The notes beneath the pieces were generated by a model. The model did no database searches, was not told where the DNA came from, and was given only the letters and a program-made list of their open reading frames with translations. Made by a program: the position numbers and the translations under genes. 64,000 bases of DNA from Syntrophomonadaceae bacterium (lineage in GTDB: Bacteria; Bacillota; Syntrophomonadia; Syntrophomonadales; Syntrophomonadaceae), in the NCBI GenBank assembly GCA_028706315.1, contig JAQWBP010000009.1, positions 11,694 through 75,693 on the forward strand, written 5' to 3'. This document shows positions 35,208 to 43,347 of this stretch, piece after piece (the stretch's first letter is position 1; each line of letters starts with the position of its first letter).

Positions 35208-35237
35208 AGCACCTCCAGTTTCGGGGGTGCTTTTTTT
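35208..35237 (+). terminator. terminator of the ilv-leu-cimA operon
   Basis: AGCACCTCC (35208-35216) pairs with GGGGGTGCT (35223-35231), one G-U pair, followed by seven T. It stands 26 bases after the cimA stop. Confidence 0.9.
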
Positions 35238-35331
35238 GACGGATGTTTACTAGAATTGGTAACTTTGCCCGTTAAGTGGTATATTAATTTAAAAAATATA
35301 TGTAATTAACCTCATAAAGTAATGTGCGTTA

Positions 35332-35591
35332 GTTTGAATACACAAATATTCCGGCGACTACTCTCTGCATGGGAAACACCATCTGCTTGTCTTGCGTCTT
35401 CAGGGGTACCGGGCAGATTCACGTCCATGTTCAGCAGCCCGCTCGCGACGTCCGTGTCGCTCGCCCCCTTCCGCCGCGGCGCCTTCGCAGGGTGTTTCGT
35501 CCCTAGTGGTGAGTGTAACGAACATCAGTGGTGCCCCAGAGGGTACTACCATGCTCCGTTAACGTCGCTCTCCATATTTGTGTATTCAAAC
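35332..35591. repeat. 260-base GC-rich element with perfect 18-base inverted ends
   Basis: GTTTGAATACACAAATAT (35332-35349) and its exact complement (35574-35591) bound a GC-rich interior that contrasts with the AT-rich flanks. Inside, GGGAAACACC (about 35369-35378) and GGGTGTTTC (about 35489-35497) give a second, nested inverted pair. GAACATCAGTGGTGCCC (about 35519-35535) is the complement of a repeat core at 47972-48046. A forward frame through it (35322-35654) is not a gene. Most of the 35183-35650 gap is this element; the remainder is the cimA terminator and the next gene's leader. Confidence 0.85.
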
Positions 35592-35650
35592 AGCGCGATT
35601 GAGGTTTTTATAATGACCTATATTAATACGGAAATATCGGAGGGGAAAGT

Positions 35651-36652
35651 ATGAAAGCTATGATTATGGCGGCTGGGGTTGGGTCCAGGCTTATGCCTTT
35701 GACTATGAACATACCTAAACCTATGGTGCCTATGGGCAATCGGCCGCTTATGGAGAATATTGTCAGATTACTTAAGATACATGGATTTGAGCAGATAATT
35801 GCTAATCTACATTACCATGCTCGGGTTATCAGTGATCACTTTGGTGACGGGAGTTCCTTTGGGGTGGAGCTTAAGTATTCAGTAGAAGATGAATTGCTGG
35901 GTACTGCCGGGGGAGTTAAGAACTGTGAATGGTTTCTTGACGATACTTTTGTAATTGCCAGCGGGGATGCTTTAACTGATGTGGATTTGACCAAGTTAAT
36001 GGCAGCGCATCGTAAAAATGGAGCCCTGGCAACTATAGCCCTGAAGGAAGTAGATGAAGTCGAGCATTTTGGGGTAGTAGTTACGGATGATAATGGTCGG
36101 ATTAAAAGATTTCAGGAAAAGCCACGGGCTAGTGAAGCTTTAAGTCATAATGCTAATACGGGTATTTATATTTTTGAACCAGAGATTTTTAAATATATTC
36201 CGGCTCGGCAGTTTTACGATTTTGGCAAACAGGTATTTCCGCACCTGGTAAAGGCGGAAGCTCCTTTTTATGGGGTTCCGATTGATGATTACTGGTGTGA
36301 TGTAGGTAATATTGATACCTATAGGCAGGCCCATGAAGATATCGTTATGGGTCGGGTCAGAGTACTGACATCAGGTCAGCTGCAGCATGGTTTGGATAAT
36401 AAAGCCCACTTACTCATGGGTGAAGGGACTACTTTAGGGGACAATGTTAAATGTTCCGGTATAGTAGTTTTAGGCGCGGGCTGTAAAATTGGCGATAATG
36501 CTGTAATTAATAATGCGGTTATCTGGGATAATTCGGTAGTTGGCGCAGGATCGAATATTAATGAGGCAGTAATTGGGGCAGACTGTGTTATTAGCTCTGC
36601 GGTAACCATAACTGCTGACTCAGTAATAGCCAGCGGTTGTAAAATAAACTAA
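35651..36652 (+). CDS. sugar-nucleotide pyrophosphorylase (NDP-sugar synthase) with left-handed beta-helix tail
   Basis: 333 residues. MIMAAGVGSRLMPLTMNIPK is the nucleotidyltransferase signature; PMVPMGNRPLMENIV and LGTAGGVKNCEWFLDDTFVI follow, and ASGDALTDVD holds the metal site. The final 90 residues show hexapeptide-like repeats (GDNVKCSGIVVLGAGCKIGD). It would join a sugar 1-phosphate to a nucleotide, most like mannose-1-phosphate guanylyltransferase or glucose-1-phosphate thymidylyl/uridylyltransferase; substrate not settled. It is the lone gene between the 260-base element and a palindromic repeat. Confidence 0.87.
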   Translation: MKAMIMAAGVGSRLMPLTMNIPKPMVPMGNRPLMENIVRLLKIHGFEQIIANLHYHARVISDHFGDGSSFGVELKYSVEDELLGTAGGVKNCEWFLDDTFVIASGDALTDVDLTKLMAAHRKNGALATIALKEVDEVEHFGVVVTDDNGRIKRFQEKPRASEALSHNANTGIYIFEPEIFKYIPARQFYDFGKQVFPHLVKAEAPFYGVPIDDYWCDVGNIDTYRQAHEDIVMGRVRVLTSGQLQHGLDNKAHLLMGEGTTLGDNVKCSGIVVLGAGCKIGDNAVINNAVIWDNSVVGAGSNINEAVIGADCVISSAVTITADSVIASGCKIN

Positions 36653-36655
36653 ATA

Positions 36656-36712
36656 TTCAAGTGGGGACGTTTCTTGACTTCCTTAGGAAGTCAAGAAACG
36701 TCCCCACTTGAA
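36656..36712. repeat. long palindrome of the CAAGTGGGGACG family, copy 2
   Basis: Perfect 27-base arms (36656-36682 and 36686-36712) surround a TTA loop. The outer part is TTCAAGTGGGGACG; the inner part is TTTCTTGACTTCC. It lies between convergent genes 3 bases after a stop codon and probably ends transcription for both. Confidence 0.93.
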
Positions 36713-36719
36713 AAATTAT

Positions 36720-37268
36720 TTATTTTGCGTTTAGCAGTTGTTCAAAGCTGCTGTCGAGATCGCTAATATCGCTAGTTTTAATCTGCTCGAGGGTCTCTTT
36801 ATTGACTGGCATAGTGTTAATAATTCGCAGTTGGTTATTTTCCTTTATTAGTATAGCCAGCTCCATTCCCATCGATTCTCCATTTTGTTTAAATTCATAA
36901 GCTGTTACAGCTGATTTTTCACCTACTTGTGTATAAGAGGGTAAAAATTCCATATCGATACCAGAGGGAATAGTAGTTTGTTCCTCGAATTTGGCCAGCA
37001 TAGCACTAGTTTCTTTTTCAATAGCATCTCGTTTTTCTATTAACTGTGCCGGGGTTAAAGTCTGATACTGCGGTAGAAGATTTACTGACCAGAAAACACT
37101 GAGGTTTTCCGCCATGGTATCATAATCATGACTAAAATAAGCCTGGTAAAAGTTTTCTACAGTCTGTTCGGGGTCCGGGGAGTCAACATAGGCTGCATAG
37201 TAATACATTGCCCCAAGAATCAATATAATAAAGACGAATAGAGACCTGGGGACACGCGTTTTCTCCAA
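36720..37268 (-). CDS. membrane-anchored DUF4878-like protein
   Basis: About 182 residues from a TTG at 37268, 10 bases after GGAGG; the longer frame has no site. A membrane helix (about residues 9-29, LFVFIILILGAMYYYAAY) anchors a soluble domain outside the cell. EQTVENFYQAYFSHDYDTMA begins a region of the NTF2/DUF4878 kind common in Firmicute lipoproteins. No function assigned. It is convergent with the nucleotidyltransferase gene. Confidence 0.65.
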   Translation of the reverse strand: MEKTRVPRSLFVFIILILGAMYYYAAYVDSPDPEQTVENFYQAYFSHDYDTMAENLSVFWSVNLLPQYQTLTPAQLIEKRDAIEKETSAMLAKFEEQTTIPSGIDMEFLPSYTQVGEKSAVTAYEFKQNGESMGMELAILIKENNQLRIINTMPVNKETLEQIKTSDISDLDSSFEQLLNAK

Positions 37269-37477
37269 TGTGAATTTACCTCCGTTTCTTTTACAATATA
37301 TAAATAAAATTGTAGCAGATTTGGGGGCTTGTAACAATGGAAAGGTTATTAATCCCAGATAACTGAAAACTTTATCATTAATTTTTTTGTATTATTACTT
37401 ATATGGGAAAAGGTAATAAGGTATTCCTTATTAGTAACAGGACAGGCATTTAAATATAGTTTTGGAGGTAGACTGAT

Positions 37478-38719
37478 GTGGGAAAAGTAATCGTAGTCAT
37501 AGGGGGAGGTCCTGCAGGCATGATAGCTGCTGCTACTGCTGCAGACCAGGGAGCTAGGGTAGTTTTATTAGAAAAAAACGAACGCCTGGGAAAAAAGTTA
37601 GCGATTACCGGCAAGGGACGATGTAATATAACTAATGCTGCTAACCGGGAAAATTTCATGGCCGGTTATGCTGGTAATGGCCGGTTTTTATATAGCGCTT
37701 TTAATGAATTTTCTAATGAAGATGTCATAAAATTTTTTGCCGAACATGGTCTTAAAAGCAAGGTGGAACGGGGTGACCGGGTTTTCCCGGCAACTGATAA
37801 TGCCCATGATGTAGTAAAAGTGCTGGAGCAAAATGTTATCCATAAAGGGGTTAAAGTACAATCAGGCAGTAAGGTTAAATCTATCCATATTACTAATAAT
37901 ATTATTATCGGGGTCAGTACCGAGAAAGAAGAGTTTAAAGCTGATGCAGTAGTAATTGCTACTGGTGGCAAGTCATATCCTGGTACTGGTTCAACTGGTG
38001 ATGGGTATGAGTGGGCTAAAGCAGCCGGTCACCGGATTATTGAACCACGCCCGGGATTAGTTCCCCTGGTGGCTGAGGAAAATTGGGTCCCAGAATTAAA
38101 GGGATTAAGTTTGCGCAATGTTAAGGCGACTTCGTTTCGAGCTAACGGTAAAAAGATAAATGAAGATTTTGGCGAAATGCTATTTACGCATTTTGGGGTA
38201 TCAGGACCGATAATTCTTAGTATGAGCCGGGATATTGGCGAATATCTTTTTAAAAAGCAGCAAAAAGTTAAACTCCAGATTGACCTAAAAACTGCTTTAA
38301 CTGAGGAAAAACTCGATTTACGCTTGCAGAGAGATTTCGAAAAATACACGCGCCGCCAATTTAAAAATGCTCTGGATGATCTTCTGCCCCGCAAATTAAT
38401 TCCTGTAATTATAGAACTCAGTCATATAGACCCCGATAAAGAGAGTAACTCTATAACCAGGGAAGAACGGAAAAGCCTTGGTTATTTACTGAAACACTTA
38501 AGCCTCACTATTACTGCGACTAGACCGATTGCCGAAGCTATAGTTACTACGGGTGGGGTAGATGTAAAAGAAGTAAACCCGAAGACTATGGAATCCAAGC
38601 TGGTAAAAGGGTTATTTTTGGCCGGCGAAATTCTTGATGTTGACGGCTATACTGGTGGCTATAATTTGCAGGCTGCCTTTTCCACCGGTTTTGTTGCGGG
38701 AAAATATGCAGCACTTTAA
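37478..38719 (+). CDS. HI0933/BaiN-type FAD-dependent oxidoreductase
   Basis: 413 residues from a GTG, 9 bases after GGAGG. The FAD Rossmann motif VVIGGGPAGMIAAATAADQG opens the protein, with GKKLAITGKGRCNITN, VIATGGKSYPGTGSTGDGY and GEILDVDGYTGGYNLQAAFS as family landmarks. These are soluble flavoproteins of broad distribution. Some clostridial members (BaiN) act on bile acid intermediates, but most have no proven substrate. The gene stands alone. Confident in family, not in substrate. Confidence 0.9.
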   Translation: MGKVIVVIGGGPAGMIAAATAADQGARVVLLEKNERLGKKLAITGKGRCNITNAANRENFMAGYAGNGRFLYSAFNEFSNEDVIKFFAEHGLKSKVERGDRVFPATDNAHDVVKVLEQNVIHKGVKVQSGSKVKSIHITNNIIIGVSTEKEEFKADAVVIATGGKSYPGTGSTGDGYEWAKAAGHRIIEPRPGLVPLVAEENWVPELKGLSLRNVKATSFRANGKKINEDFGEMLFTHFGVSGPIILSMSRDIGEYLFKKQQKVKLQIDLKTALTEEKLDLRLQRDFEKYTRRQFKNALDDLLPRKLIPVIIELSHIDPDKESNSITREERKSLGYLLKHLSLTITATRPIAEAIVTTGGVDVKEVNPKTMESKLVKGLFLAGEILDVDGYTGGYNLQAAFSTGFVAGKYAAL

Positions 38720-38840
38720 ATGGCTGTAAAACCCGGTATTGGCTGCATATGTGAACATTTACAAGCATTGACTATAACCCTTGTTTCTGCTAACATTTTA
38801 ACTGATTATGGGAATTACCATCTGTGGGGGGAATTAAGTG

Positions 38841-39728
38841 ATGGCTAAAAAAAGGTCTAATCTAAAGTATAAAGGTTCATCAGATTACATTGTCTCCGAT
38901 GAGCTTATGAATAGCGTTAACATTGCTATGGAGTTACATAAGCCGCTGTTAATCAAAGGAGAACCTGGTACGGGGAAAACTATGCTGGCCCAGAGTATTG
39001 CAGATGCCTTGGCTATGGAATTGATCATCTGGAATATAAAATCAACTACCAAAGCCCAGGAAGGATTATATGTCTATGATACGGTGCAAAGGCTTTATGA
39101 TAGCCAGTTTGGCGAAAGTGATGTCGCCGACATTAAGAAGTATATTAAACTGGGTAAACTGGGTGAAGCCTTCTTGGCTAAGGAGCAGGTGGTTCTTTTA
39201 ATAGATGAAATTGATAAAGCTGATATCGAGTTTCCTAATGACCTGTTGTGGGAATTAGACCAGATGAGCTTTTATATTCCTGAGACTAAAGAGACTATTG
39301 CTGCTAAACATAGACCAATTGTTATTATAACTAGTAATGCGGAAAAAGAACTGCCAGATGCCTTTTTAAGGCGATGTATATTTCACTACATCGCTTTTCC
39401 TGAGGCGGAGGCTATGGAGGAAATTGTCCGGGTGCATCACCCAGATCTGGAAAAACGCCTCCTGGAAAATGCCATGGAGACCTTTTATATGTTAAGAAAT
39501 ATTCCTAATATCCAAAAACGCCCCAGCACTAGTGAGCTAATTGACTGGTTACAGGCACTCGTAGTGGGGGGAATAAATCCTAACCGGATCAAACAGGAGT
39601 TGCCATTTATGGGCGTCTTATTAAAGAAAAATGAAGACCTGGATACGTTACTAAACCAGCTCCATGGTAAGACTCAGGCGCGTAATTCGGCTGCTATGCA
39701 TGGTTCGTTAAACAGGTACCGGTTTTAA
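38841..39728 (+). CDS. MoxR-type AAA+ ATPase
   Basis: 295 residues from the ATG at 38841 (a GTG lies directly before it). Walker A GEPGTGKTMLAQSIA and Walker B VVLLIDEIDKAD are clear; sensor 1 is in RPIVIITSNAEKELPDAFLRR, with the arginine finger. The gene is followed after 18 bases by a VWA-domain CoxE-like gene. MoxR-VWA pairs act as chaperone-like machines that insert metals or mature enzymes (for example CO dehydrogenase). No client enzyme gene lies next to this pair. Confidence 0.93.
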   Translation: MAKKRSNLKYKGSSDYIVSDELMNSVNIAMELHKPLLIKGEPGTGKTMLAQSIADALAMELIIWNIKSTTKAQEGLYVYDTVQRLYDSQFGESDVADIKKYIKLGKLGEAFLAKEQVVLLIDEIDKADIEFPNDLLWELDQMSFYIPETKETIAAKHRPIVIITSNAEKELPDAFLRRCIFHYIAFPEAEAMEEIVRVHHPDLEKRLLENAMETFYMLRNIPNIQKRPSTSELIDWLQALVVGGINPNRIKQELPFMGVLLKKNEDLDTLLNQLHGKTQARNSAAMHGSLNRYRF

Positions 39729-39746
39729 AGTACAGGGGGTTTTATA

Positions 39747-40958
39747 ATGTTTACCAGGCTTTTTTACACCCTGAAAGATTTTGGTGTTCCTGTTTCCATG
39801 AATGAATGGCAGACCCTCCTGCAAGCACTGGAGAAGGGTATGGCCGGTTCCAGCCTGACCAGTTTTTACTATTTGTGCCGGGCCATCCTGGTCAAAACCG
39901 AAGCTCATTATGACCGGTTTGATCTGGCTTTTGCCGGATTTTTTGGCGATGTAGAAACTCCAGAAGGGCTGCCGGATAAGATCTGGGAATGGCTTAATAA
40001 GGAATTGCCGGAAATCGAAATAACGGAAGAGATGCGCCGTAACCACCAGCAGCTTGATTTAGATGAGCTAAAACGCATGCTGGAAGAACGGCTGGCGGAG
40101 CAGATGGAAGAACACCACGGTGGCAACCGGTGGATAGGAACCGGGGGAACTTCTCCCTTTGGACATTCCGGCTATCATCCTGGCGGCATACGGATAGGCG
40201 GACAATCGCGTAATTTATCAGCGGTAAAAGTAGCTGGTATGCGTAGATTTCAGGAGTTCCGGACCGATGAAACTCTGGGAGTCAGGCAATTCCAGATGGC
40301 TTTACGTAAGCTGCGCCAGTTTACCACGCGTCTGGAGGGGGCTCGTACCGAGTTAGACCTGGATGCTACTATAAATAAGACTTGTGATAATGCTGGCCGG
40401 CTGGAGTTGGTTTGGGAAAGGCCCCGGGAAAACGGGATCAAAGTTTTGCTGCTAATGGATTCCGGGGGGTCTATGGTAACTTACAGTCAGCTTTGTAACC
40501 AGCTTTTCACGGCAGTTAACCGGGCTAGTAACTTTAAAGATTTGCAGATATTTTATTTTCATAACTGCATTTACGACTGGTTATACCATGATTCCAGCTG
40601 TAGTCGGAATGATTACACTGATACAGAGTATATCCTGCGTACTTATGACACTGACTACCGGCTAATTATTGTAGGCGATGCTAGTATGGCAGCCTATGAA
40701 CTCATGCGGCAAGGCGGGGTAATTGACTGGGGATTATATAATGATAAGCCCGGGATTGATTGGTTGCAGCGCCTGCGCCGGCATTTTGAATATTCAGTCT
40801 GGTTAAACCCTATTTCCCAGGATTACTGGGAGTGGATGGATGGTGCTTTCACGATACGAAAGATAGCAGAAGTTTTTCCCATGGAAGAGCTGACTATAGA
40901 AGGGCTGGAAAGGGCCATCAAGAAACTTAAAAGCAGGCAAGCGATCGTAAACATTTAA
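39747..40958 (+). CDS. VWA domain protein, CoxE-like
   Basis: 403 residues. An N-terminal helical part (MNEWQTLLQALEKGMAGSSL) precedes an acidic linker and the C-terminal VWA domain. Its metal-ion site reads LLMDSGGSM, followed by later residues in VGDASMAAYE. The CoxE form of the domain is expected to pair with the MoxR ATPase upstream, with which it shares a transcript. It likely presents client protein to the ATPase ring. The client is unknown. Confidence 0.9.
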   Translation: MFTRLFYTLKDFGVPVSMNEWQTLLQALEKGMAGSSLTSFYYLCRAILVKTEAHYDRFDLAFAGFFGDVETPEGLPDKIWEWLNKELPEIEITEEMRRNHQQLDLDELKRMLEERLAEQMEEHHGGNRWIGTGGTSPFGHSGYHPGGIRIGGQSRNLSAVKVAGMRRFQEFRTDETLGVRQFQMALRKLRQFTTRLEGARTELDLDATINKTCDNAGRLELVWERPRENGIKVLLLMDSGGSMVTYSQLCNQLFTAVNRASNFKDLQIFYFHNCIYDWLYHDSSCSRNDYTDTEYILRTYDTDYRLIIVGDASMAAYELMRQGGVIDWGLYNDKPGIDWLQRLRRHFEYSVWLNPISQDYWEWMDGAFTIRKIAEVFPMEELTIEGLERAIKKLKSRQAIVNI

Positions 40959-40970
40959 AAAAAGCAACTT

Positions 40971-40998
40971 AAGAGGCGAAAGCCTCTTATATTTATTT
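40971..40998 (+). terminator. terminator of the moxR-VWA pair
   Basis: AAGAGGC (40971-40977) and GCCTCTT (40982-40988) close on a GAAA tetraloop. An AT-rich, T-containing tract follows. Confidence 0.65.
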
Positions 40999-41247
40999 AT
41001 TATCTGGTTAATCTATTAAAAGGAGTTAATTTACTAATAATCGGCATATATTGCTTGCTGGATATCGTAACGGACTGTAACTATGGTATGATTATGCGGG
41101 AGAATTAATGGTAAGTCTCTCGCTAATTTCCTTTAATATATTATTATGGTGTATACAAGTATTTTTAAAAAGAGATATTGAGTTTTCCTGTAACTGAGCG
41201 CTAAAATTACCTAGTAGGAATGCAACTAATGTAAGGAGGTAGAATTT

Positions 41248-41925
41248 ATGAGACATGTTTATGAAGGAAAAACAAAAGGTGTTTATGAACTGGACGATGG
41301 GAATTATCTATTAAAAATCAAAGATGACGTTACTGGTGAAAATGGAAAGATAGACCCGGGGGCCAACTCAATAATAGGTGAGTTAGAAGGGATGGGGAAT
41401 GCCTCCTTACGGATGTCAGCTTATTATTTTGAAATGCTTAACCGGCAAGGAATTCCTACCCATTATATAAATGCCAACTTTGAAGAGAATACTATGACAG
41501 TTAAACCTGCAAAAACTTTCGGTGCAGGGTTGGAAATAATCTGTCGGTATAAAGTATATGGCAGCTTTTTAAGGCGCTATGGCAAATATGCGCAAAAAGA
41601 GCAGGATCTTAACAGCCTGGTGGAGATAACTCTGAAAGATGATGATCGTGGCGACCCACTTATCACCGACGAAGCGCTGGAGCAGTTAGGTATTTTGCAG
41701 GCTAGTGAATGCAAGCAGGTTAAGGAAATGACCCGGAAGATTTCTGATATAATCAGGAAGGATCTGGCGGCTAAAGGGCTGGAGTTATATGATATTAAGT
41801 TTGAGTTTGGTAAGGTCAATGATGAGATTGTATTAATTGATGATATTTCCGGCGGGAATATGAGAGTTTTTAAGGATGGGAAACAAGTTGATCCCCTGGA
41901 ACTCTCCCGTTTGGTAGTAAAATAA
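41248..41925 (+). CDS. purC: SAICAR synthase (phosphoribosylaminoimidazolesuccinocarboxamide synthase)
   Basis: 225 residues. VYEGKTKGVYELDDGNYLLK opens the ATP-grasp-like fold; GLEIICRYKVYGSF and YDIKFEFGK then LIDDISGGNMRVF are the usual motifs. It joins aspartate to the CAIR intermediate of purine synthesis. It stands alone, without other pur genes near, so it could be a second copy kept for a different use. The ATG follows AAGGAGGTAG. A palindromic repeat begins one base after the stop. Confidence 0.85.
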   Translation: MRHVYEGKTKGVYELDDGNYLLKIKDDVTGENGKIDPGANSIIGELEGMGNASLRMSAYYFEMLNRQGIPTHYINANFEENTMTVKPAKTFGAGLEIICRYKVYGSFLRRYGKYAQKEQDLNSLVEITLKDDDRGDPLITDEALEQLGILQASECKQVKEMTRKISDIIRKDLAAKGLELYDIKFEFGKVNDEIVLIDDISGGNMRVFKDGKQVDPLELSRLVVK

Positions 41926-41926
41926 C

Positions 41927-41997
41927 AATTCAAGCGGGGACGGTTCTTGACTTGACTTCCTAGGGAAGTCAAGTCAAGAACCGTCCCCGCTTGAATT
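41927..41997. repeat. long palindrome of the CAAGCGGGGACGG family, copy 3
   Basis: Perfect 34-base arms (41927-41960 and 41964-41997) with a TAG loop. The inner arm contains TTGACTTGACTTCC where copy 2 has TTGACTTCC: a 5-base duplication present in both arms, so pairing is kept. Confidence 0.95.
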
Positions 41998-42000
41998 CAA

Positions 42001-42027
42001 AAAGAGGGGTTAGGCCCTCTTTTTTTG
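42001..42027 (+). terminator. terminator after purC
   Basis: AAAGAGGG (42001-42008) pairs with CCCTCTTT (42015-42022), with T continuing to 42027. Confidence 0.85.
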
Positions 42028-42161
42028 TGGCCTGCAATTGTTATTTATTACTATTTCTGCATAATAAATAGCAGGAGAAATAAAATGGAAGAAGAAGTTG
42101 TTACAGTAACTTAATGTTTAATGTTGAAATGTTAATTAGACATTTTGAGGGGGAAGAGAAG

Positions 42162-43304
42162 ATGAATTTTAATTTAACTAAGGAGCAGTTGTTGATTCAA
42201 AAGATGGCCAGGGACTTTGCGGAAAGGTATATAGAGCCGGTTGCGGAGCAGATCGATAGAGAAAATAAAATACCAGATGAAATAATAGAGGGCCTAGCAG
42301 CACTTGATTTATTCGGCATACCTTTTGCAGAAAAGTATGGAGGAGCCGATGGCGGATATGATGGTTATGTTCTGGCTATGGAGCAAATAGGCAAGGTATC
42401 TGGTGGTGTGGCTGTGACCATATCTGCCCACAGCCTGGCGCTGGGAGCTATATCTACGTTTGGAAATGAAGAGCAAAAAGTAAAGTATATGACCCCGGGG
42501 TGCCAGGGTCAGCATATCCTGTCCTTTGCCTTTACTGAACCAGGCACCGGATCAGATCCGAAACAAATAACTACGACTGCAGTTAAAGATGGGGATTACT
42601 ATGTACTTAATGGAACTAAACGCTTTATTTCTAATGCTAATTTCCCTGGGGCTATAGTAATTTTTGCCAGGGACAATGAAAGTGGGAAAATCACGGCATT
42701 TATTGTTGAAAAATGGACCGAAGGCTATACGGTATCTGAACCCTGGGACAAAATAGGACAGCATGGCGGACAACTCTTAGATGTTTATTTAAAAGATGTT
42801 AAAGTTCCGGTGGAAAATGTTCTAGGTGGACCAGGAATGGGATATCCAATTTTGCAGTTGGGGATTTCTTTCGGCAAGGTAGGAGTTAGCTCAACTGCTT
42901 TGGGGGCTATTCTGGCTGCCTATGAAGAAACACTAAAATACTCGAAAGAGAAAATGCACCGGGACAGCTCGATAGCTAAATTCCAGGCGGTTCAGCTGCG
43001 TATTGCCGATATGGCGATAAAATACGAAGCGGCTCGCTGGCTTACATACCGATTCGGGTGCCTGGCTAATGAGGTAAAAGATCCGCGCCAGTTTGCTAAA
43101 GAAGCAGCTCTGACCAAGACTTTTGTCTGCGAAACAGCGGTAGACGCAGCCCGGGTAGCTATGGATATTCATGGCTCGTACGGTTTGATGAATGATTATA
43201 AAGTGGCCCGGATATATAGGGATGCCATAATCGGCCCGCAGATTGAAGGGGTATCAGATATGCAAAAGATGATAATCGCAGGTGTAGCCCTGAGCAGTTA
43301 TTAA
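42162..43304 (+). CDS. acyl-CoA dehydrogenase
   Basis: 380 residues from the ATG at 42162, after a GA-rich site; a longer frame to 42114 lacks support. FAFTEPGTGSDPKQITTTA binds FAD/substrate, and the C-terminal domain carries YRDAIIGPQIEGVSDMQKM, whose glutamate matches the catalytic base position of the family. It oxidises acyl-CoA to enoyl-CoA and hands electrons to an Etf. FixC, FixX and both Etf subunits follow in the same direction, so electrons probably go Acd to EtfAB to FixCX to a quinone. The substrate chain length cannot be read. Confidence 0.93.
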   Translation: MNFNLTKEQLLIQKMARDFAERYIEPVAEQIDRENKIPDEIIEGLAALDLFGIPFAEKYGGADGGYDGYVLAMEQIGKVSGGVAVTISAHSLALGAISTFGNEEQKVKYMTPGCQGQHILSFAFTEPGTGSDPKQITTTAVKDGDYYVLNGTKRFISNANFPGAIVIFARDNESGKITAFIVEKWTEGYTVSEPWDKIGQHGGQLLDVYLKDVKVPVENVLGGPGMGYPILQLGISFGKVGVSSTALGAILAAYEETLKYSKEKMHRDSSIAKFQAVQLRIADMAIKYEAARWLTYRFGCLANEVKDPRQFAKEAALTKTFVCETAVDAARVAMDIHGSYGLMNDYKVARIYRDAIIGPQIEGVSDMQKMIIAGVALSSY

Positions 43305-43347
43305 TGATTTCGCAGGACAGGCGGGAATGAGAAGGGGGCAGTAACTG

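Noticed and set aside
35322-35654. 110-codon forward frame upstream of the pyrophosphorylase gene
   Set aside because: It spans the whole 260-base inverted-repeat element, has no ribosome site, an odd composition, and overlaps the true start of the next gene.
40999-41247. Purine riboswitch ahead of purC
   Set aside because: The conserved three-way junction bases were not found in this stretch.
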